From positions 1,550,001-1,614,000 of the forward strand of contig JAQSEB010000045.1 in assembly GCA_030063045.1 (NCBI GenBank): a stretch of DNA of 64,000 bases, read 5' to 3'. Below, in pieces: positions 49,540 to 61,509 of the stretch (the stretch's first letter is position 1; each line of letters opens with the position of its first letter). A program made the translations under genes and the position numbers. A model generated the notes under the pieces. The model did no database searches. It had not been told where the DNA came from and saw only the letters and a program-made list of their open reading frames with translations. This DNA comes from Pratylenchus scribneri (taxonomy: Eukaryota > Nematoda > Chromadorea > Rhabditida > Pratylenchidae).

Positions 49540-51080
49540 TTAAGTAGTAGTAAATTGGTTTATTGAGAATAATCTTTTTTGAACTGGTATTGGAATTGTA
49601 TATGGATTTGCATTAGTTTGAGTGGGCAATGGGCGGCATTGTATATTGACGGTTTTTGTCTTTGTCTCATTCTTAAACAAATTCCACCGTTTTGGCAACA
49701 CATCCGCGGCCCATTTATGTCGAAAAGTTGAGCTGGCCCAGAGCATCAGCCAACTGGGCAAAGCAATATTACAAATATCGTGAAGAATTGGGCCAAGTGC
49801 CAAAATAAGCATTGGATAATTCTTGCCTAAATTCAAGTCGAAAACATTCTGAAAAATTTTTTAATTTATTAACCATGGAAGTGGTATTATTTTGTATTTG
49901 TATTCTTTTTTTAATTTTTAAAAACTTTTAAAAAAATCTAAAATGACTTGAAAGAAATACAAAAATTATAAATTTTATAAAACTGATTATAATAAAAAAA
50001 GTTAAAGGAAATTACTTATAGTCTTCTATTAATTATTATTAATAACTTACAAAGAATAATGTAATAATTCCCAGGCCAACAAATGTGCACATTGCATAAA
50101 TCAACAAGTTTCTCTCAATTCGATCCGAGGCATTTGAATTATTGTTGTTGGCATTGGCATATCTTGTCCGATGGTTGTTCAAAATACGAAGTCTTTTTCG
50201 CCAAAAATAAAGAAAAATTGTCAATAAACTCAAAATAGTGCAACCAATCAGAAATGAGATGGAAAGTGACGTAACCAAATTCATGTTATCCTTATGGCAG
50301 CTCTGAATATTATATAGCATTTTTCTTGGAAATTAAGAGGGTGAAAGACGGCATACAGTGAAAGAGCCTATAATGGCGAATGTTGTGCCATTGGCATTTA
50401 ACGGATCGTTGCTGACAATAAACAATTTAGTGTCCACCGAGAAGAAACAAAATGACAGAGCAAATGGCACACCGTAAATAATCAAAACGGAAACTGGTAA
50501 AAGATAACGCCAAATCTGTTATTATGATTAAAATAAAATTTGTAAAATATTTATAAATAAAATTTACCTTTTCATAGTGTAATGGAAAAGCGATTGCAAT
50601 AAAACGATTCAATTGAATTGTAGCAGTGGACAAATTATCAGCATAGAAGCAGAAAAACAATAAGAAAGAATAAATAGCCAATATTCTGCCAGGGAGAATT
50701 TGGTAGAAGGGTAGAATTAAGCCGCCAATGATTTTTGGTAGACGATAGCCGAACATCGAGCCCCACATTTTAAGGAAATTCTGTATAAAAATTAATTAAA
50801 TTTTTAATAAAAATTTTTTTTTTATTAAATTTTTTATTTATTTTTTTTGTTTAATTAATTTAATATACATTTATATATTTTTAATTTTATTTTCATTTTT
50901 AATACTTACGGCTATGGCGCGTACAGCAAAAAGAATGTTGAAAGAATTGTGTAATTGTTTATGTTTGATTATCACCACCACTTCCGATAAATACAACAAA
51001 AATGATGGAATACCAACGATGAATGTCAAATAAATATAGTAATTTCGAAGAGAATAAAGGAAATCAATTACTTCCTCCAT
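49540..51080 (-). CDS. R3: serpentine 7TM chemoreceptor (Srg/Srv-like), five exons
   Basis: Exons: 51080-50910, 50780-50568, 50515-50357, 50302-50051 and 49848-49540, all in phase. It starts MEEVIDFLYSLRNYYIYL, as R2 does. Exon 3 is close to R2, whereas exon 4 (SCHKDNMNLVTSLSI) is close to R1. TM7 (ALPSWLMLWASS) and the tail KRWNLFKNETKTKT are intact. The intracellular loop between TM5 and TM6 is Asn-rich (ANANNNNSNAS). It looks like a complete, functional receptor. Confidence 0.85.
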
Positions 51081-51225
51081 TTTGAGTAATCTATAAATTT
51101 ATCAAATATATCAAAATCATAATTTTAATTGTATTTGAAACATGATTTGTACTATTTCGATTATTTGTAAAATTTATAAATAAAACTTCCCTGTTTGAAA
51201 AATACAAATGCTTGGAAAACCATAA
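51081..51225. other. 5' flank of R3
   Basis: Only about 145 bp separate the R3 start from the 36-bp satellite, so any promoter must lie in this stretch or beyond the array. Confidence 0.5.
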
Positions 51226-52330
51226 AATGTTTGAAAAAACACAAATGTTTGGAAAAACATAAAATGTTTGAGAAAACACAAATGTTTGGAAAAACATAAA
51301 ATGTTTGAGAAAACACATATTCTGGAAAAACATAAAATGTTTGAGAAAACACATATTTTGGAAAAACATAAAATGTTTGAGAAAACACATATTTTGGAAA
51401 AACATAAAATGTTTGAGAAAACACATATTCTGGAAAAACATAAAATGTTTGAGAAAACACATATTTTGGAAAAACATAAAATGTTTGAGAAAACACATAT
51501 TCTGGAAAAACATAAAATGTTTGAGAAAACACATATTTTGGAAAAACAAAAAATGTTTGAGAAAACACATATTTTGGAAAAACATAAAATGTTTGAGAAA
51601 ACACATATTCTGGAAAAACATAAAATGTTTGAGAAAACACATATTCTGGAAAAACATAAAATGTTTGAGAAAACACATATTCTGGAAAAACATAAAATGT
51701 TTGAGAAAACACATATTTTGGAAAAACATAAAATGTTTGAGAAAACACATATTCTGGAAAAACATAAAATGTTTGAGAAAACACATATTCTGGAAAAACA
51801 TAAAATGTTTGAGAAAACACATATTTTGGAAAAACATAAAATGTTTGAGAAAACACATATTTTGGAAAAACATAAAATGTTTGAGAAAACACATATTCTG
51901 GAAAAACATAAAATGTTTGAGAAAACACATATTTTGGAAAAACATAAAATGTTTGAGAAAACACATATTCTGGAAAAACATAAAATGTTTGAGAAAACAC
52001 ATATTCTGGAAAAACATAAAATGTTTGAGAAAACACATATTTTGGAAAAACATAAAATGTTTGAGAAAACACATATTTTGGAAAAACATAAAATGTTTGA
52101 GAAAACACATATTCTGGAAAAACATAAAATGTTTGAGAAAACACATATTTTGGAAAAACATAAAATGTTTGAGAAAACACATATTTTGGAAAAACAAAAA
52201 ATGTTTGGGAAAACACAAATGTTTGGAAAAACACAAAATGTTTGGGAAAATACAAAAGTTTGGAAAAACATAAAATGTTTGGGAAAAAACAAATGTTTTG
52301 AAAAAACACAATTGGGAAAACACAAAATGT
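51226..52330. repeat. 36-bp satellite array, about 30 copies
   Basis: Very regular 36-bp units (ATGTTTGAGAAAACACATAT, then TCTGGAAAAACATAAA), with one main C/T polymorphism (TTCTGG or TTTTGG) and two units reading CAAAAA. Edges are degenerate on both sides. Because 36 is a multiple of three and the unit lacks stops in several frames, long ORFs run through on both strands; they are artefacts of the repeat. The array lies 5' of R3. Confidence 0.97.
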
Positions 52331-53345
52331 TCATTATTCATTGTCTTTTGTTGAATTGTTCCCAGGCAGATTCAATACTTATTAAGAATTTTATCATATT
52401 TTATAGGTTCTTCAATAATATTTTTTACTTTTTGTACATATATGGGAAAAATGGCGTGAAAAATGATAGGAATACGGAACGGAAACGAGGAAGTAACTGA
52501 CAGGAAGAAATTTAATGAAGGAGGAAAAATCATGGCTTAAATAGATTGTATTGGGTTGGCGTTTGACTTTGTTTATCCCAAAATGAGCAATGTCCATTTT
52601 CATTTCATAGAGGTCAATGGTGAACACAGGGGGATTGTATCCTAACCAATGAAAAACAATCCCGTATCTCGTATCATGATGAGAAAAACAATTCTGATTC
52701 TGAGTAGGATGTAAACGCTGAAGATAATATTGACCTATGATCCGATTAGGTTGAATATTTTGGATGTTTTGACAATGAATGAAGGAATTATTTGTATTTG
52801 GCAATCAAATAAATATTTTTAAGTTAAAGTTCCTATAAATTTGCTTTATGTGCGTGCACGAATAAATTGAAAAATTTCATATTTATATTTATAGGAAAGG
52901 AAACAAGCCAATATATTTTTAATTTCTGCTAATTCGTTGGCTTTATCATCGAATTTTAGTTTGTTTATTTACAATGAATTTATTTTTGTACTACCAATGA
53001 CTTTTGATTTTCCTTTTAGAAATAAAAACATATTTTGATAAAAATTACTGTACCAGGAAATAATTATTAATGGAAAAATATTTTCCGGGTAGTTGGCCAA
53101 TATGAATTTTAACATTTTAATTGCAATTTTTATAATATTTTAATAAATATATTATGAGATTTAATTCAATTATATGGTTATAAATATATAGAAATCAAAA
53201 AAAAAATTAATTTTTATCAACTAGGATTTATATAAAAATGAAAAAATTTGTTGAAAATTTAATTATACAATTTGAAATTGGAATTCGTTTAAATCAGAAT
53301 TTTAAAAGATCAGAGATAAAAAAGAAAACCAAACAAAAATAAAAT
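52331..53345. other. Spacer between the satellite and R4, no gene seen
   Basis: Contains a block (52,850-53,060) that recurs at about 55,780-55,980, 58,140-58,340 and 61,950-62,180. It is part of the duplicated unit of the receptor array. Confidence 0.55.
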
Positions 53346-55314
53346 TTAGGCAGTAATGCGATTCTGAGAGAATACTCTTTTTTGATGAGACAATGGAATC
53401 GTTTGTCGGTTTCCATTCGTTTGAGTTGGCAATGATCGGCACTGTATAACGACAGTTTTTGTCTTTGTCTCATTCTTCCACAAATTCCATCGTTTTGGTA
53501 GTACATCTGCCATCCATTGTTGCCGCAAAGTAGAGCTGGCCCAGAGCATCAGCCAACTGGGCAAAATAATATTACAACTGTCGTGAGTAATTCCGTCGAG
53601 TGATAATCGTAGATCGGGAAAAATTCCACCCAAATTCAAATTGGTAGAATGCTGAAAGGGAGTATAAATTAGTTTTAATATAATAATTCTAAATATATTA
53701 AATTTTTATTTTCATATATTACAATATCTTAAAAATATATATAGAAAATCAAAAAGCTTAAAAATTGATCAAAGAGAATATTCTATTTTAATAATTGAAA
53801 TTTAAGATAGTATCCGACAATATATCAAATTTAATTGTTTTCAAGTGATAATATGGAATGGATAAATTTAAAATTTATTACCATTAATACTAACTTAATT
53901 TATTTATAGACTTTTCTTTTTATTCACTCACTCTCCTTTCTAACCAGAAAATATTTTCCCAAAACTATAACTATAAGTATATTGGCTTAATATAATATCT
54001 TTATATCATTTACAAAAAATATGGTGATAATTCCTAGGCCGGCAAATGTGCACATTGCGTAGATAAGCAAATTCCTCTCAATTCTGTCTGAAGAAGTATT
54101 CGAATTATTGTTCAAATTCAAAATGCGATGTCGTTTGCGATAATGGTAGAGAAATATAGTGGATAAACTCAAAACAGAGCATAAGATCAAACATATGATG
54201 GAAAATAATCTCACTAAATATGAGTTATCCAAAGTGCATTGCTGAAAAAATATATATTAATTTTTAAAATTTGAATTATTTCTATTTTATTAAACTATTC
54301 TCAATTGTTGATATTGGTAAGAAGAATAATAGATTATTTTTTTAAATAAAATATATATCCTAGAAATTTTATTAAATTGAAAATTTTTTTTCTGAAAATA
54401 TTCATCATAGCTTAATACATTTACATTTTATCAATAAAATAATAATAATAATAAAAAATGTAGGACATACATTTTTGACCCCATTAACGGAGAATGTTGT
54501 GCTGTTGAAATTCAATGGATCATTATTAACAATGCTAATTTGTGTTTCTCTCAAGATGAAACAAAATGAAAAATACATCGGTACTCCGTAAATGATCAAA
54601 ACAGAAAGTGGTAAAAGATAAAGCCAAATCTGTAGGGTCAAATTTTTAAAATATTTTTTTAATTGTTATTTAATAAAAAAGCAATTTTAACCAAAAAATA
54701 TAATTATTTTTACTTCAAATTTTAAATTTATATTTAATCTTCCTTTATTTAATTTAATTACCATTTCATAATGTAGGGGAAAAGCAATTGCAATAAATCG
54801 ATTCAATTGGATTGCAGCAGTGGAAAAATTATCAGCGTAAAAGCAGAAAAAATTGAAAAAAGTATAAAGTGCCAATATTTGACTAGGGAGAATCTGGTAG
54901 AATGGTAAAATAAAGCCGCCAATGATTCTTGGTAGACGGTAGCCGAACACCGAGCCCAACATTTTCAACCAATTCTTAAAGTAAAATAAATTAATTTATA
55001 TATTGTGATAGACTTATGATTTGGATAAATCAGATAAATAATTTAGAAATTAAAAATACTAAATTTTTAAAATAATTTTTAAATTAATTTAGATTTTGCA
55101 ATTCATTCCATTTATTTAATTTATTTTAATTTTTAATGCTTACTGCTATGGCGCGTACAGCAAAAAGAATGTTGAATGAATTGTGTAATTGTTTATGCTT
55201 GATTATCACCACCACTTCCGATAAATATAGCAAAAATGATGGAGTAGTTATGATGAATGTCACATAAATATAATAACTTCGAAGAGAAAAAAGAAAGTCA
55301 AACACTTCATCCAT
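53346..55314 (-). CDS. R4: serpentine 7TM chemoreceptor (Srg/Srv-like), five exons
   Basis: Exons: 55314-55144, 54974-54762, 54629-54470, 54241-54014 and 53651-53346. I chose the ATG giving MDEVFDFLFSLRSYYIYV because it aligns with the other receptors; an upstream in-frame ATG would add eight residues. Exon 2 has a variant start (NWLKMLGSVFGYRL) and ends HYEM instead of HYEK. Exon 5 ends with TIPLSHQKRVFSQNRITA. All seven membrane segments are present. Confidence 0.84.
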
Positions 55315-56539
55315 TTTGAGTAATCTATAAATTATCAAATAGCAAAATCAAATTTGTCAATTCGTTATAAAAATAATAATTTATATAATATTAAAAATTC
55401 TTGAATATAGTCTAATAAGCTATTGCAATTAATGAGTTATCATAAACCTATTTTATTGAAAGTTTTAAATGGGCTTTAAAAATGCCTATGAATAACAGTG
55501 GTTTTTTAAATCAGTGCCCATTTTTCCATTGCCACAGGTCACGATAGATTTGGTTTATCCATCAGCTCTTAAATACTATCCCCCACCCAAAATGACCTTT
55601 TTTATATTAGCTTTAATCTTTTGCCCTTTAAAATCAATGTACTCCATATTATTTGTTTTATATTTTTGATCATATACACGAATTTTTGTATTTATCTCTC
55701 AAAAACATTTATTAATGTTAAAAGTCAATGTCCATAATGATGAATTTGCTAAACAATTTGTTAATTTGCGTGCCCGAATATTGTGAATGTACTAATGTTT
55801 TTTGCTATTGAATTTATATTTTTAAGAAAGAAAACAGGCGATTGTTACTAAAATTTATTTCAGTTCCTTTAAATTTTAGTATTTATTTTCATCGAATTTA
55901 ATTTTTTGTATTAATGATGATTTTGATTTTTTTGCAAAATAAAAATATTTTGATTAAAGTAATGAAGTTACCAGGAATTTATATAAGTGCTAATATGATG
56001 TCAGCCCGTGATATTGATCTCAGTAGTAATAGTAATTGGTGTCGTTAAATGATAATTCCCGATTGTGCCATTAGAATTGAAAAAATCAAATTTAACCTGT
56101 ATTGAATTCTAGCCAAATTCTATCAAAATATTTTTCAATTTTTTTCAAAGAGTACAAAAGGTGATGCTACAAAATTTTTATTGATTTCGAAATAAAATAG
56201 AATTAAATATTTTTTTTTGCAATTTTTTTATTTGTATTTTTTAATTTTCATTTAAATAATTTTTTTATTTTTAAATTAAAATCAAATATTTTGCTCATCA
56301 GCAAGATTTATTTGTTGCCGCTGGCATTTCATCAAAGAGAATTGCAATTTTGTAATACATTTTGATAGCCGTGAATCGGATTGATGAATTTATGAAAAGA
56401 AGATGTTGATATGCTTTGTTTATGGTGCCATCGCAATAAAAAAATGAAAAATATAAAATGTTGGTCTTTATAATAAAAACAAAAATTGAATTTCAATTAT
56501 TCATTGTAAATTAGAGTGCTGTATCTCTCTGCAATGGTA
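55315..56539. other. Spacer 5' of R4, no gene seen
   Basis: AT-rich. Contains the recurring array block near 55,780-55,980. No open frame worth reporting. Confidence 0.55.
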
Positions 56540-56547
56540 CAATATAG

Positions 56548-57049
56548 CAGGCATGACCACGGTTACGGCTAAGCCGCGGTTAGCCGCGGCTAGCCGCGGC
56601 TACGGGCGGCTAACGGCTACAAATTTTGAAAATTTGACGGCTAAAGGGCGGCTAACGGCTATAAACCCATAGCCGCGGTTAGCCGCGGGATAGCCGCCAT
56701 CCACAAATTTTCTATTTTTTAAAGAACTTTTCTTAAAATTCCCTCCATCAATATTTATTATTTTTTTAATTTACAAATTTTTGCAATTATTTTAAAATTT
56801 TTGGTAAATAATTTGCAAATTTTTCTCAGCGGGATAATTTTTTGCCTATTTTTTCTTTTCTGAATTATTTTTTAAACATTTTTTTGACCAGAAAAATTTT
56901 TTTCTAAATTACGGCTAACCGCGGCTAGCCGCGGGCGGCTACGGCTATAAAATTTCAAAAAATAGGCGGCTACGGGCGGCTACGGCTATGAAATAGCCAC
57001 GGCTAAAACGGCTACGGCTATTGAAAAATTGTAGCCGTGGTCATGCCTG
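56548..57049. mobile_element. hAT-like non-autonomous element with CGGCTA word interior
   Basis: Terminal inverted repeats CAGGCATGACCACGG / CCGTGGTCATGCCTG are flanked by an exact 8-bp target duplication CAATATAG (56540-56547 and 57050-57057). Both halves are reiterations of CGGCTA, GCCGCGG and GGGCGGCTA around an AT-rich centre. No coding capacity. It shares its architecture, but not its word, with the elements at 26,356 and 37,916. Confidence 0.92.
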
Positions 57050-57154
57050 CAATATAGATACATAACCTATACAGTGCTACAAATATAAAAAAATATTTAA
57101 AATATTAAATATTTAAATAATATTAAAATGATATTAACTAATTTCTGATTTTTT

Positions 57155-58125
57155 TAGTCAAATTCAAATTCTGATTTTTGTGTTTTCGCTTAATTCTGAT
57201 TTTTGTGTTTTCGCTTAATTCTGATTTATGTGTTTTCGCCTAATTCTGATTATTGTGTTTTTAGTCAAATTCAGAATTTCGTGTTTTCGCTTAATTCTGA
57301 TTTATGTGTTTTCGCCTAACTCTGATTATTGTGTTTTCGCTTAATTCTGATTTTTTGTGTTTTTAGTCTAAAATCTGATTTTTGTGTTTTCGCTTAATTC
57401 TGATTTTTGTGTTTTCGCTTAATTCTGATTTATGTGTTTTCGCCTAACTCTGATTATTGTGTTTTTAGTCAAATTCAGAATTTCGTGTTTTCGCTTAATT
57501 CTGATTTATGTGTTTTCGCCTAACTCTGATTATTGTGTTTTTAGTCAAATTCAGAATTTCGTGTTTTCGCTTAATTCTGATTTATGTGTTTTCGCCTAAC
57601 TCTGATTATTGTGTTTTTAGTCAAATTCAGAATTTCGTGTTTTCGCTTAATTCTGATTTTTGTGTTTTCGCCTAATTCTGATTTTTTGTGTTTTTAGTCA
57701 AAAATCTGATTTTTGTGTTTTCGCTTAATTCTGATTTTTGTGCTTTTTGCCTAATTCTGATTTTTTGTGTTTTTAGTCAAAAATCTGATTTTTGTGTTTT
57801 CGCTTAATTCTGATTTTTGTGCTTTTTGCCTAATTCTGATTTTTTGTGTTTTTAGTCAAATTCTGATTTTTTGTGTTTTTAGTCAAATTCTGATTTTTGT
57901 GTTTTCGCTTAATTCTGATTTTTGTGCTTTTTGCCTAATTCTGATTTTTTGTGTTTTTAGTCAAATTCTGATTTTTTGTGTTTTTAGTCAAATTCTGATT
58001 TTTTATGTTTTTAGTCAAATTCTGATTTTTTGTGTTTTTAGTCAAATTCTGATTTTTGTGTTTTTGTCTAATTCTGATTTTTGTGTTTTTAGTCAAATTC
58101 TGATTTTTTATGTTTTGCCTATTTC
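57155..58125. repeat. 25-26-bp satellite array with higher-order structure
   Basis: About 38 units based on AATTCTGATTTTTGTGTTTT followed by either CGCTT or TAGTC. In the left half three unit types recur together as a block of about 76 bp (ending CGCCTAACTCTG, then TAGTCAAATTCAG, then CGCTTAATTCTG). The right half is more uniform. It is the inverse of the array in the R1 intron. A 133-codon ORF here is a repeat artefact. Confidence 0.93.
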
Positions 58126-58784
58126 TGATTATGTTTTTTTTTTCTTCATATGCGTGAGTGTACAATAAATGAAAATATTTATTAGAAAGAAAAGAAGTGT
58201 CGTATATATTCCTAATTTCTGAAAATGCGCGGGTTCATCAAATTTTATTTACAACAAATTTATTTTTTAATACTAACCATTACTTTTGCTTTTTCTTTGC
58301 ATTAATAAAAACTCTTAATGAAAATTAAAAAATATTTTGACAGCAAAAATTGTTGATCCGTGCAGTTGGTGGCGGAAAAGTAAAGGACATTACTCAAATT
58401 TTGCCATTGCCATGCCACTCCGAAATTTTCCACATATTTTATGTAAATTTTTAAATATTTTAATAATAAATTATGAGATATAAATAAAAATTTGTTCAAA
58501 AATTATTATAAGATTAAGAATAAAAAATTTAAATTTCAAGTCGAATTTTTTAAAAATTAAAAAAAATGGCATATACCATATAGTAATGGGTTCTAAATAA
58601 AAATGTAGGGTCTTAAAGAGAATAATGGGAATTTAATTATTAAATTTGCTTTTAAATGATAATATTTTAATAATTATATTAAATAATTTTTATTATTGGT
58701 CAATGTGAAATTGGAATCATATAAATCAACATTTTAATAAAAAAATATCAGAAGTAAAAGAAAAATGTAATATACACAAAAAAT
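58126..58784. other. Spacer 3' of R5, no gene seen
   Basis: Contains another copy of the recurring array block (58,140-58,340). Otherwise AT-rich. Confidence 0.55.
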
Positions 58785-61509
58785 TTAAGTAACATTAATG
58801 CGATTTACTGGGAATAGAGGCAATGGAATCGTTTGTCGGTTTCCATTCGTTTGAGTGGATATGGGCAGTCGGCACCGTATATCGACCGTTTTTGTCTTTG
58901 TCTCGCTCTTCCACAAATTCCACCGTTTTGGTAGTACATCCGCCATCCATTGTTGACGAAAAGTGGAGCTGGCCCAGAGCATCAGCCGACTCGGCAAAAC
59001 AATATTACAACTGTCATGAGTAATTCCGTCGAGTGAAAAGCGTAATTCTTTAAAATTTCCAATCACTTGCAAGAATTGCAAGTTGGTGGAATGCTAAAAG
59101 TTAGTAAAATTAAGTTTTAAGTATAAATAATTCAAAATATTTAAAATTTTCTTTTTCAAAAATTTAAAAATATCTATATCTAAAAATATAAAAAATCAAA
59201 TAAAGCTAGAAAATGATTAAAGATGGTATAAATATAAGTAAAAAATTTACAAAAAACATTGTGATAATTCCTAGGCCAGCAAATGTGCACATTGCGTAAA
59301 TAAGCAAATTTCTTTCAATACGGTCTGAAGTATTCCAATTGTTATTCAGCAAAATGCGCTGTCGTTTGCGATAATGGTAGAGAAATATAGTAGATAAACT
59401 CAATATAGTGCAAATTATCAGGCATATGATGGAAAATAATCTCACCAAATATGAGTTATCCAAAGAACATTGCTAGAAAAAAAATAATGCATTTTTAGCG
59501 GGAGAGTAAAAATTTTATAAAATATTAATATAAAAAGAAATTTCTTTTTTAGTATTATTATTAAATTATTGTTAGGAAAATATATTTCCTGGATATATAT
59601 TTTATTAATATAAAAAGTATTTTTCTAGAAAATAGTTATCAGATTTTATGATCGGTTTTTAAAATAATAATAAAAAAAATGGGTGCTGTGGCGTTAGTTA
59701 AAAAATGCAAATTTGTTGCATTTGTTAAAAAAAGTGCAAAATTGTTGCGTTTGTTAAAAAATATGCAAAATTGTTGTGATTGTTAAAAAATATGCAAATT
59801 TTGTTGTGATTGTGTTAAAAAACATGCAAATTTTGTTGTGTTAGTTAAAAAAAATGCAAAATTTTTTATAATATATGTTATGGCAAAAGTGGAACACGGC
59901 AAAAAGGAGGAGATTGCCAATGAAGGAGGAGGAGTGCCATTGATGAAGGGGGAAATGTCATTGAGGAAAATGAGTGCCATTGGACGAAAAGAAGTGCCGG
60001 GGAGTGCCAAAGAATTTTGGCAGCTTTCTGTAGAAGGAGGCTAACATAATGTGAGGGTGGAGGAGAGAATCAGGATGCCGAGGCAAAATTCTGGAAGTGT
60101 AGGCGAATATCAAGAGGACAAATTTTGATGCTCTCTTGAACCATTTCTTTAATGCCAGCATATCGCCTTACCTCCAATGCTCGCCTTCACTGGCAGAATA
60201 TATCGCCTTGGCACACCCACCCAATACCTACCTTCACAGCCAGGATGTCGCCACGGCATTCCCATCGCTCGCTATCCCTCTATGATGTTAGCCTCCTTCT
60301 ACAGAAAGCTGTCAAAATCCCTTGGCACTCCCCTTTCACTAATGGCACTTCCCTTCATCAATGGCACTTCCTTTCGTCCAATGGCACTCATCTTCATTCA
60401 ATGGCACGCTCACTCCTTCAATGTCATTTCCCCCTTCATCAATGGCACTCCTCCTCCTTCATTGGCAATCTCCTCCTTTTTGCCGTGTTCCACTTTTGCC
60501 ATAACATATATTATAAAAAAATTTTGCATTTTTTTTAACTAACACAACAAAATTTGCATTTTTTTTAACTAACACAACAAAATTTGCATATTTTTTAACA
60601 ATCACAACAATTTTGCATATTATTTAACAAACGCAACAATTTTGCACTTTTTTTAACAAATGCAACAAATTTGCATTTTTTAACAAACGCACACGCACGA
60701 AAAAAATGTAGAACATACATTTGTATTTCCCGTAATGGAGAATGTTGTGCCATTGAAATTATATGGATCATTGTTAACAATGGCAATTAGTGTGTCTCTC
60801 CAAAAGAAACAAAATGAAAAATAAAATGGAATTCCATAAATTATCAAAACAGAAAGTGGTAAAAGATAAAGCCAAATCTGTGAATAAAATTAAGGGTAAA
60901 ATTTTTAAATAATTTTTTTAATTAAATAAAAAATATAATTTTAATAAAAAAATATAATTTTTTCTCAAAGATATTTTTTGTTAAAAATTTTATGTAATGT
61001 TCATTTTTGCATTTAATTTACCTTCTCATAATGTAATGGAAAAGCAATTGCAATAAATCGATTCAATTGGATGGCAGCAGTAGAAAAATTATCAGCATAG
61101 AAGCAAAAATACAATAAGAAAAAATAGAGAGCCAATACTGTACTTGGTAGAAGTTGGTAGAATGGCAGAAGAAAGCCACCGATGATTTTTGGTAGACGGT
61201 AGCCGAACATGGTGCCCCACATTTTCAGAAAATTCTTAAAGCAAAATTAATTAATATTTTTAATAAAAAAAATTTATTACATTCATTTTATTTATTTTAT
61301 TTAATTAATTATTTTAAATATTTTTTATTGCTTACTGGAATGGCGCGCACAGCGAAAAGAATGTTGAATGAATTATGTAATTGTTTATGCTTGATTATCA
61401 CCACCACTTCCGATAAATACAATAAAAATGATGGAATAGTTAAGAATGTCACATAAAGATAATAACTTCGAAGAGAATAAAGAAAGTCAATCACTTCATC
61501 CAGTGTCAT
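58785..61509 (-). CDS. R5: serpentine 7TM chemoreceptor (Srg/Srv-like) with a MITE in an intron
   Basis: Exons: 61509-61336, 61234-61022, 60878-60719, 59472-59251 and 59093-58785, all in phase. It starts MTLDEVIDFLYSLRSYYLYV. Exon 1 ends RAIP instead of RAIA. The TM7 motif is altered to VLPSRLMLWASS, an arginine replacing the usual tryptophan inside the membrane segment. Exon 5 has an insertion relative to its paralogs (QFLQVIGNFKEL). The third intron is 1.25 kb because of the foldback element at 59,693-60,692. The acceptor of exon 4 (TTTCTAG) is good, so splicing is probably intact. The odd arginine could point to weakened constraint. Confidence 0.8.
59693..60692. mobile_element. 1-kb foldback MITE inside the R5 intron
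   Basis: Left arm (59,693-60,049) and right arm (about 60,284-60,692) are imperfect inverted copies. Each carries tandem GTTAAAAAATGCAAATTT-type units at the tip, then ATATATGTTATGGCAAAAGT, then a GC-richer part with repeated GTGCCATTGATGAAGGGG-like text, ending at CTGTAGAAGGAGGCTAACAT. The unpaired loop is about 230 bp. ORFs in the arms are incidental. Confidence 0.88.

Noticed and set aside
51091..52500. Long ORFs of 320-416 codons on both strands
   Set aside because: They are products of the 36-bp satellite, whose length is a multiple of three. Several frames are open at once, and there is no independent coding signal.
57767..58168. 133-codon hydrophobic-looking ORF (FCVFSQILIF repeats)
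   Set aside because: It is a direct translation of the 25-26-bp satellite.
60152..60542. Plus-strand ORFs of about 125 codons inside the R5 intron
   Set aside because: They lie in the inverted arm of the foldback element, and two frames are open simultaneously.
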